Positions 34,221 to 42,683 of a stretch of 64,000 nt of DNA are shown in pieces (the stretch's first letter is position 1; each line of letters starts with the position of its first letter). Under the pieces are notes generated by a model. The model saw only the letters and a program-made list of their open reading frames with translations, was not told where the DNA came from and made no database searches. This stretch comes from Tenacibaculum haliotis. Its GTDB lineage: Bacteria; Bacteroidota; Bacteroidia; Flavobacteriales; Flavobacteriaceae. A program made the translations under genes and the position numbers. The DNA lies in contig NZ_JAOBTH010000026.1 of NCBI RefSeq assembly GCF_025215075.1, positions 186,001 to 250,000 on the forward strand, read 5' to 3'.

Positions 34221-34560
34221 CTTCTAAATGGAGATTATTCTTAATTATTCCGTTATTAACGATAGACCAAATACGTCAACCTGAACTTGTTTCAGGTTCT
34301 CATAACAAATAACAAACTTCCTATCTGATGTGATTCCGAAATAAATTCGGAATGACGCTTAAAAATAATAGTTATGACTTAAATTAACTTCTCACTTCTA
34401 AATGAAGATTATTCTTAATTATTCGTTATTAACGATAGACCAAATACGTCAACCTGAACTTGTTTCAGGTTCTCATAACAAATGACAAGCTTCCTGTCAG
34501 ATGTGATTCCGAAATAAATTCGGAATGACGCTTAAAAATAATAGTATGACTTAAATTAAC
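34221..34560. repeat. 174-bp-period tandem duplication carrying interspersed palindromic repeats
   Basis: Two copies (34221-34388 and 34395-34560) differ only at a few bases and two single-base deletions. Each holds CCTGAACTTGTTTCAGG with TTCTCAT, and GATTCCGAAATAAATTCGGA with a short palindrome. Both units are typical of dispersed Bacteroidota intergenic repeats. A related unit, GCTGAACTTGTTTCAGGC with TCTCAT, occurs at about 58182-58207. No coding is present between the hydrolase and the VF530 gene. Confidence 0.9.
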
Positions 34561-34774
34561 TAATATATTCTAAATATAAGTTTTCAACTTTAGTTCTAGC
34601 CCAAGGAGTAGTTCTTAAGAACTTTAGACCAGATTTGTAAGTAGGATTATTTTTAAAAGCATTAATCTTTAAAATTTCACCTAATTCTTCCCAACCATAT
34701 TCTAAATACAGTTCTTCTAACATGGTTGCTAATTTTATTCCGTGAAGCGGATTATTGGGTTGTTCTTGACTCAT
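34556..34774 (-). CDS. VF530-family (DUF2132) small DNA-binding protein
   Basis: A 72-residue protein. [32 protein letters not shown] and [20 protein letters not shown] match the VF530/DUF2132 family, a small helical fold with proposed DNA binding. The length is complete. Start ATG at 34774 opens [12 protein letters not shown]. The last codons border the tandem repeat. Its biological role is not known. Confidence 0.9.
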   Translation of the reverse strand: MSQEQPNNPLHGIKLATMLEELYLEYGWEELGEILKINAFKNNPTYKSGLKFLRTTPWARTKVENLYLEYIS

Positions 34775-34804
34775 AGTATGTTTAAAACAACAAAAGTAAA
34801 GTTT

Positions 34805-35350
34805 CTACTTGATTAATTCGTCTAATAATTCTCTAACTTTAGTACTATTCCAATTTGCTGCACCTTTTTTATCGGTAACAATGTTTCCTTTTTTATCAAT
34901 AATAAAAGTAGCAGGAATCGAATTACTTTTTAATTGCCCTGGAGTTTTACTCAACGTATTATAGGTTGGTAAGTTATAATTATTTTTGATGTAAAAACCA
35001 TTAATCGTATTCCAATCTTCATTACTTATAAAAACAAAGGTTACTTTGTCTTTATAATCATCATATAATTTTTGAATGCTTGGCATTTCTGCAATGCAAG
35101 GAGGACACCAAGTTGCCCAAAAATTTATGAAAACAACCTTATTTTTGGTTTCATTAAAATCAATATTCGCCGTATTTAATCCTTTTAAGTTCCACTTGTA
35201 ATCCGTTAATTTTTCTTGTTTATCATCAGTAATAACCGAAGGTGAAAAAGAAATCAACCTTATAAAATATACTTTGGTTGGCGGATACAATAGCAAACCT
35301 ATTATAATTACAAATACAATATTAGAAATCGTTTTTTTGGTAAACTTCAT
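34805..35350 (-). CDS. TlpA-like membrane-anchored thioredoxin
   Basis: A 181-residue periplasmic disulfide reductase. An N-terminal helix (ISNIVFVIIIGLLLYPPTKVYFI) anchors it, and the thioredoxin domain carries the redox motif WATWCPPCIAEMPSI near 94-108 and the cis-Pro in NSIPATFIIDKKG. Family members keep Cys residues reduced, for instance in cytochrome maturation or under envelope stress. Substrate is unknown. It lies 30 bases upstream of the VF530 gene on the same strand. Confidence 0.92.
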   Translation of the reverse strand: MKFTKKTISNIVFVIIIGLLLYPPTKVYFIRLISFSPSVITDDKQEKLTDYKWNLKGLNTANIDFNETKNKVVFINFWATWCPPCIAEMPSIQKLYDDYKDKVTFVFISNEDWNTINGFYIKNNYNLPTYNTLSKTPGQLKSNSIPATFIIDKKGNIVTDKKGAANWNSTKVRELLDELIK

Positions 35351-35488
35351 TACTAGTTATTTAAGACTCCTCAAATGTACTACTCTTCTTGATTATTTAC
35401 TTCTTAAAATATTAAATTGAATGACACTATTTGTTTGTCATATTTTCAATATTTTAGCAGTACTTTTTATAAAACAAACAACATTAAA

Positions 35489-36571
35489 ATGAAAAATACT
35501 GCATTAACACATATTCATGAAGCTTTAGGCGCTAAAATAGTTCCGTTTGCTGGTTACAACATGCCTGTACAATATGAAGGTATCAATATAGAACACGAAA
35601 CTGTTAGAAAAGGAGTTGGTGTTTTTGATGTAAGTCATATGGGAGAATTTTTCTTAAAAGGAGAAAATGCGTTGGCTTTAATTCAGAAAATTGCGACTAA
35701 CGATGCTTCTAAATTAGTACCTGGTAAAGCACAATATAGCTGTATGCCAAATGCAGATGGTGGAATTGTAGATGATTTAATTATTTATATGATTGCCGAA
35801 AATGAGTATATGTTAGTGGTAAATGCTTCTAATATTGAAAAAGATTGGAATTGGATTTCTAAGCACAACGATTTAAAAGTTGAAATGGAAGATCGTTCTG
35901 ACGATTGGTCTTTATTAGCTATTCAAGGTCCAAAAGCTGTTGAAGCAATGCAATCTTTAACGTCTGTAAACTTATCTACTATTAAGTTTTATACATTTGA
36001 AATTACTGATTTTGCTGGAATACCAAACGTAGTTGTATCTGCAACAGGTTATACAGGTTCTGGAGGATTTGAGATTTATGTTAAAAACAAAGATGTTGAA
36101 CAACTTTGGAAAAAAGTTTTTGAAGCTGGTGCTGATTGGGGAATTAAACCGATTGGTTTAGCAGCTCGTGATACCTTGCGTTTAGAAATGGGATATTGTT
36201 TATATGGTAATGATATTGATGATACTACTTCTCCTTTAGAAGCTGGTTTAGGTTGGATTACAAAGTTCACGAAAGACTTTGTAAATGCTGAAGCTTTAAA
36301 AGCTCAAAAAGAAGCTGGTGTTACTAAAAAACTAGTTGCTTTTGAATTAACAGAACGTGGTATTCCTCGTCATGATTATGATATTGTTAATGCTGATGGA
36401 ACTAAAATAGGTCGTGTTACCTCTGGTACAATGAGCCCTTCATTAGGAAAAGGGATTGGTTTAGGATATGTTACTAAAGAACTTTCGAAAGTAGATTCTG
36501 AAATTTTTATTCAGGTTCGTAAAAAACAAATTCCTGCAAAGGTGGTTAAATTACCTTTTTATAAAGGATAA
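35489..36571 (+). CDS. gcvT: Aminomethyltransferase (glycine cleavage T protein)
   Basis: A 360-residue folate-dependent enzyme that releases ammonia and methylenetetrahydrofolate in glycine cleavage. [32 protein letters not shown] opens the fold; [11 protein letters not shown] near 43 has the conserved Asp region, and [15 protein letters not shown] near 193 and [18 protein letters not shown] near 230 are folate-site motifs. I chose ATG at 35489, because an earlier in-frame ATG adds 24 unconserved residues. The other glycine cleavage genes are not adjacent, which is common in flavobacteria. A strong terminator follows. Confidence 0.95.
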   Translation: MKNTALTHIHEALGAKIVPFAGYNMPVQYEGINIEHETVRKGVGVFDVSHMGEFFLKGENALALIQKIATNDASKLVPGKAQYSCMPNADGGIVDDLIIYMIAENEYMLVVNASNIEKDWNWISKHNDLKVEMEDRSDDWSLLAIQGPKAVEAMQSLTSVNLSTIKFYTFEITDFAGIPNVVVSATGYTGSGGFEIYVKNKDVEQLWKKVFEAGADWGIKPIGLAARDTLRLEMGYCLYGNDIDDTTSPLEAGLGWITKFTKDFVNAEALKAQKEAGVTKKLVAFELTERGIPRHDYDIVNADGTKIGRVTSGTMSPSLGKGIGLGYVTKELSKVDSEIFIQVRKKQIPAKVVKLPFYKG

Positions 36572-36588
36572 TTAAATATTTTATATAT

Positions 36589-36621
36589 AAAAAAAGCAAC
36601 TCAAATGAGTTGCTTTTTTTA
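36589..36621. terminator. Bidirectional terminator between gcvT and the efflux operon
   Basis: AAAGCAACTCA pairs with TGAGTTGCTTT around a short loop, with A-run before and T7 after. It separates two convergent transcription units. Confidence 0.88.
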
Positions 36622-36641
36622 TGTTTGAATACTAACTAATT

Positions 36642-37754
36642 TTAGTTATTCTCTTTTTTATCTTCTTCTTTAGAAACTTTGTTCCAAACTTTTATTTCAT
36701 CTTCTGCAGTTACACCTTCAAGTATTTCTACATTTACTCCATCAGATAATCCTAATTTGATATCTTTTCTTTCAAATTTCTGTTCTCCCGTTTTAATTTC
36801 AATATATGGCTTTTCAGTTTTTCTATCAAATTGTAATAACGCTTCTTTTATAGATAAAACACTATCTCTTCTTGCTAAAACTATTTCAGCATTTGCACTA
36901 TAACCCGCTCTAATAAAATGAGAATCATCTAAAGTAACATCCGCTTTAATTTTAAATTGAACTGCTCCTCCTTCATCTGTTCCTTTTGGAGCGATAAAGT
37001 TTAATACAGCTGGGAATTTTTTATCTTCAATAGCTCCTAAAGCTACTTCAATATTTGTTCCTTTAACCAACTTACCTACTTCTGATTCATCAACTTGACC
37101 TTCAAAAATCATTTTAGTCATGTCTGCAATACGAGCAATTGTTGTACCTGCATTAAAATCATTTGTTTGAGTAACCTGATATCCCTTTTTAACAGGAATT
37201 TCAACAATCATACCAGAAGTTGTAGCTCTAATACTTGTATTTGCCGCACTACCTAAACCAGAGGTTGTTCCTTTTTTGATGATATCCATATCAGATCTTG
37301 CGTTCGATAAAGATAAGTTTGCATTGTTATAACTCAATTCAGAGTTTTCAAATGCTTGACGAGAAATTACTCCTTTTTCAAAAAGTTTTTTATTTCTATC
37401 AAATTGAACTTTTGCATTATTAAAAGATAGCCTTGCGTTTTTAACACTTCCGTTAGCTCTATTTAATGAAGCTACATTTGGTACTACTCTTACAGTTGCT
37501 ATTAAATCTCCTGCTTTTACAATTGCTCCTTCTTCAACTAAAATCTTATCTACAATTCCAGCTATTTGAGGCTTAATTTCAACTTCTTCTAAAGGAACTA
37601 CTTTACCAGTAGCTACACTTTTCTTAACGATAGTTGCTTTAAATGCTTTTTCTGTTTTATACTCTATTGGTGAAGCGCTATTCTTCTTTCCAAACCATAT
37701 TAACACTACGATTAATGCTAACGCTATTCCGCCAAAGATGATTACTTTTTTCAT
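36642..37754 (-). CDS. MacA-like periplasmic adaptor (membrane fusion protein)
   Basis: A 370-residue adaptor with an N-terminal anchor (VIIFGGIALALIVVLIWFG). A lipoyl half (EEVEIKPQIAGIVDKILVEEGAIVKAGDLIATV) precedes a coiled-coil hairpin with NGSVKNARLSFNNAKVQFDRNKKLFEKGVISRQAFE. The second lipoyl half and beta-barrel follow. It links an inner-membrane MacB-type transporter to an outer-membrane TolC-like channel, which is not encoded here. It is the last gene of a four-gene leftward operon in the order ATPase, permease, permease, adaptor. Confidence 0.92.
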   Translation of the reverse strand: MKKVIIFGGIALALIVVLIWFGKKNSASPIEYKTEKAFKATIVKKSVATGKVVPLEEVEIKPQIAGIVDKILVEEGAIVKAGDLIATVRVVPNVASLNRANGSVKNARLSFNNAKVQFDRNKKLFEKGVISRQAFENSELSYNNANLSLSNARSDMDIIKKGTTSGLGSAANTSIRATTSGMIVEIPVKKGYQVTQTNDFNAGTTIARIADMTKMIFEGQVDESEVGKLVKGTNIEVALGAIEDKKFPAVLNFIAPKGTDEGGAVQFKIKADVTLDDSHFIRAGYSANAEIVLARRDSVLSIKEALLQFDRKTEKPYIEIKTGEQKFERKDIKLGLSDGVNVEILEGVTAEDEIKVWNKVSKEEDKKENN

Positions 37755-37788
37755 TTGTTTTTATTTATATTCTTGTTAATTGACTTTT

Positions 37789-39009
37789 TTATTCTTCTCT
37801 TAATGCTTCAATTGGTTGTATAATTGTAGCCATGTATGCTGGTATAAATCCAATAAAAGTTCCTAATATTATTAACACTGCATAGGCTATTAATACAATT
37901 GGAATATTTACTGTTGGATTTGTTAAAATATCTGCTGAATCAATCAACATTAAAATTAACCCACCAGCAATAATACCTAATGAACCTGCTAATAATGTTA
38001 AGAAAATTGATTCTAATATAATTTGTTGACGTATTTTTATAGGTGTTGCTCCTAATGCTCTACGAATACCTATTTCTTTGGTACGTTCTTTTACCGTAAT
38101 TAATAAAATATTACCAATAGCAAAAACTCCTGCAATTAATGTTGCAATACCAACAAACCATGTTAAAAACTGCATTCCAGTTAAAAACCCTGTTACTTTT
38201 GCGATTTCTTTACCTAAGTTAAACCCGTTAAAAGCGCGGCTATCATCTGGGTGAATTTTATGAATGTTTTTTAATAATCCTTTAACATCTGTTTCAACTT
38301 GCTCAATATCAAAACCTGCTTTACCAGTAACCATCATCCATTGAAATTTGTTACCCGAATTATAGACTAAACGGAAGGTACTAAACGGAATATGTATGTT
38401 GTTACCACCACCACCAATTCTACCTGGTTTATAAACACCTACGACTTTATAACCGATATTGTTTACTTTTAAATAAGTACCTAAAACCTCTTCTTCTTTA
38501 TCGTATAATTGTTCATAAACATCATCACTAATAACACAAACTTTTTTGTTTTCGTTGATATCATTTTGATTGATAAAACGACCTTCAATTAAGTTTTTCT
38601 TTTGAACTTTATCTAACAAAGGATAATCTCCAAAAATAGTAAGATTTGCCGTTCTTATCCCTTTAACAACTAAACCACCCGTAGCATTTCTTGGTACTAC
38701 AAATTCTATTCCTTCAATTTCTGATTTAATTTTTTCAACATCATCTATTGTCAACTGAATTTGTCTTCCTTCCTGAAAACCTTTAAAAGCTTTTGATGTT
38801 CTACCACCCGCCATAAAAACACTATTGGTTGCAAAATCACCAAACATGCTGTTAAAACCGTTTTCAATTCCTTTGGCGGCTCCTAATAATCCTACAAGAA
38901 GTAGAATCCCCCAAAAAGCTCCAAAAATTGTAATTGCAGTTCTGGTTTTATTTTTACGAATACTTTCGTAAATTTCTTGCCATACATCTTTATCAAATAG
39001 AAATTTCAT
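37789..39009 (-). CDS. MacB-type ABC transporter permease (second)
   Basis: A 406-residue permease with one N-terminal helix (RTAITIFGAFWGILLLVGLLGAAKGI), a large periplasmic MacB-PCD domain and three C-terminal helices with the FtsX motif (VKERTKEIGIRRALGATPIKIRQQII). The topology is that of MacB/LolC without a fused ATPase. It is similar in design to the next gene, so the pair probably forms a heterodimer. Two bases separate it from the upstream permease gene. Substrate (peptide, antibiotic or envelope component) unknown. Confidence 0.92.
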   Translation of the reverse strand: MKFLFDKDVWQEIYESIRKNKTRTAITIFGAFWGILLLVGLLGAAKGIENGFNSMFGDFATNSVFMAGGRTSKAFKGFQEGRQIQLTIDDVEKIKSEIEGIEFVVPRNATGGLVVKGIRTANLTIFGDYPLLDKVQKKNLIEGRFINQNDINENKKVCVISDDVYEQLYDKEEEVLGTYLKVNNIGYKVVGVYKPGRIGGGGNNIHIPFSTFRLVYNSGNKFQWMMVTGKAGFDIEQVETDVKGLLKNIHKIHPDDSRAFNGFNLGKEIAKVTGFLTGMQFLTWFVGIATLIAGVFAIGNILLITVKERTKEIGIRRALGATPIKIRQQIILESIFLTLLAGSLGIIAGGLILMLIDSADILTNPTVNIPIVLIAYAVLIILGTFIGFIPAYMATIIQPIEALREE

Positions 39010-39011
39010 AA

Positions 39012-40241
39012 TTAATCTGCTCTTAAAGCTACTATTGGTTTAATTTGTGCTGCTCTTTTTGCTGGTAAATACCCTGCAATAACTCCTGCTAATATCAATG
39101 TTATAGTAGCTCCTACTACAACTGGTTTTGATACTCCTGGGTTTAAAATAAAATACTTTTCTAAACTTGGTCCAACGAGTTCTAAAATACCTACTCCAAT
39201 TACCAATCCTAAATATCCTGCTAAAGCGGTTATTAAAATTGATTCTAACATAATCATTGTTATAATAGAACTTGGTTTAGCTCCTATGGCTTTTCTAATT
39301 CCTAATTCCTTAGTACGTTCTTTTACAACGTATACCATAATATTACTAATACCTACCACTCCTGCAATTAAAGTTCCTAAACCAATTATCAATATCAAAA
39401 TACCTAAACCAACCATCATACTTGATACTTGTTTATTATCTGATGCATAATTGTTTACTCTAATTCCTCTTTGATCGTTTGGATCTATTTCGTGTTTCTT
39501 TTTTAATTCACGAAGCATTTGACTTCCAAATGCAATAGCTTCATCAATACTTAATTTAGGATCGTATGTTAATCCAAAATCACCTATATGGTCGTTATTT
39601 CCATAAATTTGTTGCATTGTGGTAAATGGTGTGTAAATGTATCGTTCATCGCTATCACCTCCTGGATCAGAAAAAACACCGATAACTTTATACATAATTC
39701 CGCCAATGTTTAACTGCTTACCAAAAGCACTTAATTGACCGAATAAATCTTTTTCAACCATACGCCCAATAACAATAACTTTAGATCTTTCTTTTAAATC
39801 TCTAAAATTTAAAAAACGTCCTTCTGTTATTTCTGCAGATTCTAAAATATCATATTCAGGATATACGCCTCTAATTGTATAATTGTCTTCTTCTGTTTTA
39901 TATACAACTTTTGATCCTCTTTGGATACGCGGACTAATCATTTGAATTTTATCAGAGTACTTTTCTTTTAAAAATTCAAAATCATCATTTTTAAATTGAA
40001 CTTTTCTTCCTACCTGATGCCCTTTATAAGCTTTAGTAGTTCTGTTTGAACTAATATAAATTGAATTTGTTGCATCTGATGCAAACTGTTCTTTAAACGT
40101 ATTTTGAAGTCCGTTACCAATACCAAAAAGTAAGGTAAATAATAAAATAGCAAAGGAAACCGTAAAACCTGACAATATAGATCGTAGTTTATTTTTGCTA
40201 ATGCTTTGAAAAATTTCTCTCCAAGTATCTAAATCAAACAT
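39012..40241 (-). CDS. MacB-type ABC transporter permease (first)
   Basis: A 409-residue paralog of the downstream permease, with the same one-plus-three helix plan. An N-terminal LRSILSGFTVSFAILLFTLLFGIGNGL is followed by a periplasmic domain (NSIYISSNRTTKAYKGHQVGRKVQF). The FtsX motif VKERTKELGIRKAIGAKPSSIITMIML comes before the last two helices. Three bases separate it from the ATPase gene. With its partner and the ATPase it should form the inner-membrane pump. Confidence 0.92.
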   Translation of the reverse strand: MFDLDTWREIFQSISKNKLRSILSGFTVSFAILLFTLLFGIGNGLQNTFKEQFASDATNSIYISSNRTTKAYKGHQVGRKVQFKNDDFEFLKEKYSDKIQMISPRIQRGSKVVYKTEEDNYTIRGVYPEYDILESAEITEGRFLNFRDLKERSKVIVIGRMVEKDLFGQLSAFGKQLNIGGIMYKVIGVFSDPGGDSDERYIYTPFTTMQQIYGNNDHIGDFGLTYDPKLSIDEAIAFGSQMLRELKKKHEIDPNDQRGIRVNNYASDNKQVSSMMVGLGILILIIGLGTLIAGVVGISNIMVYVVKERTKELGIRKAIGAKPSSIITMIMLESILITALAGYLGLVIGVGILELVGPSLEKYFILNPGVSKPVVVGATITLILAGVIAGYLPAKRAAQIKPIVALRAD

Positions 40242-40243
40242 AA

Positions 40244-40933
40244 TTATATTGCTTTAGCATTGGTATACTCGTCACTAATAATAACACCATCTTTTAAACG
40301 AACAATTCTATTGGTTTGCTCTGCGACTTCTTCTTCGTGCGTAATTACAAAAACGGTCATTCCTTCATCATTAATTTCTTGTAACAAATCCATAACAGAA
40401 TCTGTTGTAGAAGAATCTAATGCTCCTGTTGGCTCATCGGCTAATACCACTTTTGGCTTGGTTGCTAATGCTCTTGCAATCGCTACACGTTGTTTTTGAC
40501 CACCCGAAAGTTCATTTGGTAAATGATGTGCCCAATCTTTTAACCCTACTTTTTCAAGGTAATTTAAAGCAATTTCTAAACGTTCTTTTCTTGCAACACC
40601 TTTATAATATAATGGCAAAGCAACATTTTCTAACGCCGTTTTGTATGATATTAAGTTAAATGATTGAAAAATGAATCCTAAGAATTTATTACGTAAGATG
40701 GCAGCTTTTTTCTCATTTAAATTTTCAATTAACTCTCCATTTAAATAATACTTTCCCTCATCATGAGTATCTAATAAACCTACAATATTTAATAAGGTAG
40801 ATTTTCCAGAACCTGATGATCCCATAATCGATACAAATTCACCTTCCTTTATATGTAAATCTAATCCTTTTAAAACATGAAGTGAGTCTTTTCCTATTGG
40901 ATAAGATTTGTGTAGGTTTTCTATTTTAATCAT
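40244..40933 (-). CDS. MacB/LolD-type ABC transporter ATPase
   Basis: A 229-residue ATPase. IKIENLHKSYPIGKDSLHVLKGLDLHIKEGEF precedes Walker A MGSSGSGKSTLLN near 37. The other motifs are the Q-loop GFIFQSFNLI, the signature LSGGQKQRVAIARAL near 142, Walker B VVLADEPTGALDS and the switch His VITHEEEVAE. It drives the two permeases encoded behind it. It is the first gene of the operon, read from a promoter between it and the divergent DCC gene. Confidence 0.94.
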   Translation of the reverse strand: MIKIENLHKSYPIGKDSLHVLKGLDLHIKEGEFVSIMGSSGSGKSTLLNIVGLLDTHDEGKYYLNGELIENLNEKKAAILRNKFLGFIFQSFNLISYKTALENVALPLYYKGVARKERLEIALNYLEKVGLKDWAHHLPNELSGGQKQRVAIARALATKPKVVLADEPTGALDSSTTDSVMDLLQEINDEGMTVFVITHEEEVAEQTNRIVRLKDGVIISDEYTNAKAI

Positions 40934-41073
40934 AGTATTGGTTAATTTTTATATCAAAATAAATATTGATTTTTTCTTGAAATCTTTATTTACTTTCTTA
41001 CTAGACGCTTCTTGTTTGATAATGTTACACTAATTATCTATATTTTTGTTTTAATTTTAATTAAACTACTTAA

Positions 41074-41487
41074 ATGATTGATTTACCTAAGGATAAGCAA
41101 CTTATTTTATTTGACGGAATTTGTAATTTTTGTAATAAATCGATATTAATGATTATTAAACACGATACTGAAAACAAGTTTGTTTTTGCGTCTTTACAAT
41201 CTGATATAGGTAAAGAAATTATAGCAAATTTAGCTATTGATACTTTAAAAATTGATTCTATTATTTTATATAAACCAGGTATTGCTTATTATATAAAATC
41301 AACTGCGGCTATAAAAATTATGAATCAGTTTAATGGGTTATGGAAAACATCTTATCTTTTGTGGATTTTCCCAGAAGTTATCAGAAATGTTGTATATGAT
41401 TTTATTGCTAAAAATCGTTATAAATGGTTTGGTAAAAAAGATATGTGCTCAGTACCATCAAAAGAAATACGAGAAAAATTTTTATAA
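41074..41487 (+). CDS. DCC-family thiol-disulfide oxidoreductase-like protein (DUF393)
   Basis: A 137-residue protein with the defining motif LILFDGICNFCNKSI near residues 10-24 (D-x-x-C-x-x-C). The fold is thioredoxin-like; reaction and partner are unknown. VFASLQSDIGKEI and TAAIKIMNQFNGLWKTSYLLWIFPEVIRNVVYDFIAKNRYKWFG are further family features. It stands alone, divergent from the ABC operon, and ends in a clear terminator. Confidence 0.9.
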   Translation: MIDLPKDKQLILFDGICNFCNKSILMIIKHDTENKFVFASLQSDIGKEIIANLAIDTLKIDSIILYKPGIAYYIKSTAAIKIMNQFNGLWKTSYLLWIFPEVIRNVVYDFIAKNRYKWFGKKDMCSVPSKEIREKFL

Positions 41488-41522
41488 AAAAAGTCTACCT
41501 TAAAATTGGTAGACTTTTTTTC
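41486..41522 (+). terminator. Terminator after the DCC gene
   Basis: AAAAGTCTACC pairs with GGTAGACTTTT around TTAAAATT, followed by T7. It probably also ends the convergent B12-receptor transcript. Confidence 0.87.
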
Positions 41523-41583
41523 TTTTTCTATGTTTATGCTTGCAATTCTCCCTTAAATTATAAACTGGTAATATTGTTTGTAA

Positions 41584-42678
41584 TTAATTATTAAAATAAA
41601 TTTTTGAGGCTCCAATACCTACTAAAGAAGTATAAACTTCTGACTTTGTATTTAAATCATGAACTTTAAATTTAGATAAAGTTGTAGTTGTAGAAAACTC
41701 GTAACTAACAGTAAAAAGATTATTATCTCTAACATTCATTCCATAAATACCTCCTACATCTATACCTTCGGTTGCTAAAACTGTAGCACTTTCATCAATT
41801 GTATATACTTTACTATCTGCTCCTTTATAATAATATACTTTTCCATTTTGGTATGTCATAAGAGCAGCGCTTTCCATTGAAGGAAATTCTAATTTCTTAG
41901 AAATAGTATTACTTGATAAATCAATAAAAGAAATAGCAGATGCTGTTTTATCAACAACATTCCAATCTGCATCATAAGTTGTATTACCTTCCGATAAAAC
42001 AATTAAATTACCTGCATTGTCAAAAACCATTTCATCTGGATTATCACCAACAGTAATCGTTGAAATACTATTATTAGCATTTAAATCTACTACAGAAACA
42101 ATATTGTTTGAACCATAAGCTCCTTTATGTGAAATGTATAATTTATTGTTCTTATTTAATATTTGTTCTGGACCAATAGCTACATCTATTTTAGAATCAA
42201 CTTCTAATGTGTTTAAATTAATAACTGTTACATAATCATCATCTATATCATCTCCCCATTTTGTTTCTCCCCAATTCGTAACATATCCTTTTCCATTAAC
42301 AATTGTCATGTATCTAGGATTTTTTAAGTCAGTAGTAATTTGCCCTTTTTTCTCAAAAGTATATCTATCTGCAACTACAATTGTATTCACATCATTTAAA
42401 ATAATATAAGCATCTGTATCTGTAAACGTAATTGATTGTATTAAACCTCCTAATAAAGATCCATTTTTACCTGCGTAAATAAAATTTTGAGATTCAGTTA
42501 ATTCATTGTTTATATAAGAAATTGAACCATCTTTATCATTAAAAACACCCTCTGCGCTAATTATAATTCCTTTGGTGTATTCGTCTTTTAGTACTTCTAC
42601 TATCTTTTCATTATCAGAACAAGAAGTAATAAGTATACTAACTAAAAAAAGTTGTAAAATTAATTTTGTAATTTTCAT
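41584..42678 (-). CDS. BtuG-like surface beta-propeller lipoprotein (YncE/DUF5074 type)
   Basis: A 364-residue lipoprotein. The signal LILQLFLVSILITSCSDNEK gives a lipidated Cys followed by acidic residues, the pattern that directs Bacteroidota lipoproteins to the cell surface. The mature part is made of repeated WD/YVTN-like blades (ITFTDTDAYIILNDVNTIVVADRYTF, YVTVINLNTLEVDSKIDVAIGPEQIL, NIVSVVDLNANNSISTITVGDNPDEMVFDNAG). This is the design of BtuG, which captures cobalamin and caps BtuB in Bacteroides. It directly follows the btuB-like gene in the riboswitch-controlled transcript. The B12 role is inferred from this context. Confidence 0.78.
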   Translation of the reverse strand: MKITKLILQLFLVSILITSCSDNEKIVEVLKDEYTKGIIISAEGVFNDKDGSISYINNELTESQNFIYAGKNGSLLGGLIQSITFTDTDAYIILNDVNTIVVADRYTFEKKGQITTDLKNPRYMTIVNGKGYVTNWGETKWGDDIDDDYVTVINLNTLEVDSKIDVAIGPEQILNKNNKLYISHKGAYGSNNIVSVVDLNANNSISTITVGDNPDEMVFDNAGNLIVLSEGNTTYDADWNVVDKTASAISFIDLSSNTISKKLEFPSMESAALMTYQNGKVYYYKGADSKVYTIDESATVLATEGIDVGGIYGMNVRDNNLFTVSYEFSTTTTLSKFKVHDLNTKSEVYTSLVGIGASKIYFNN

Positions 42679-42683
42679 TTTGT

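Noticed and set aside
34221..34560. Possible CRISPR array
   Set aside because: Only two long copies with the whole unit repeated, no uniform short repeat with distinct spacers, and no cas genes nearby.
41584..42678. Generic YncE stress protein
   Set aside because: The riboswitch-controlled position behind btuB and the surface-lipoprotein signal make a BtuG-like role more likely.
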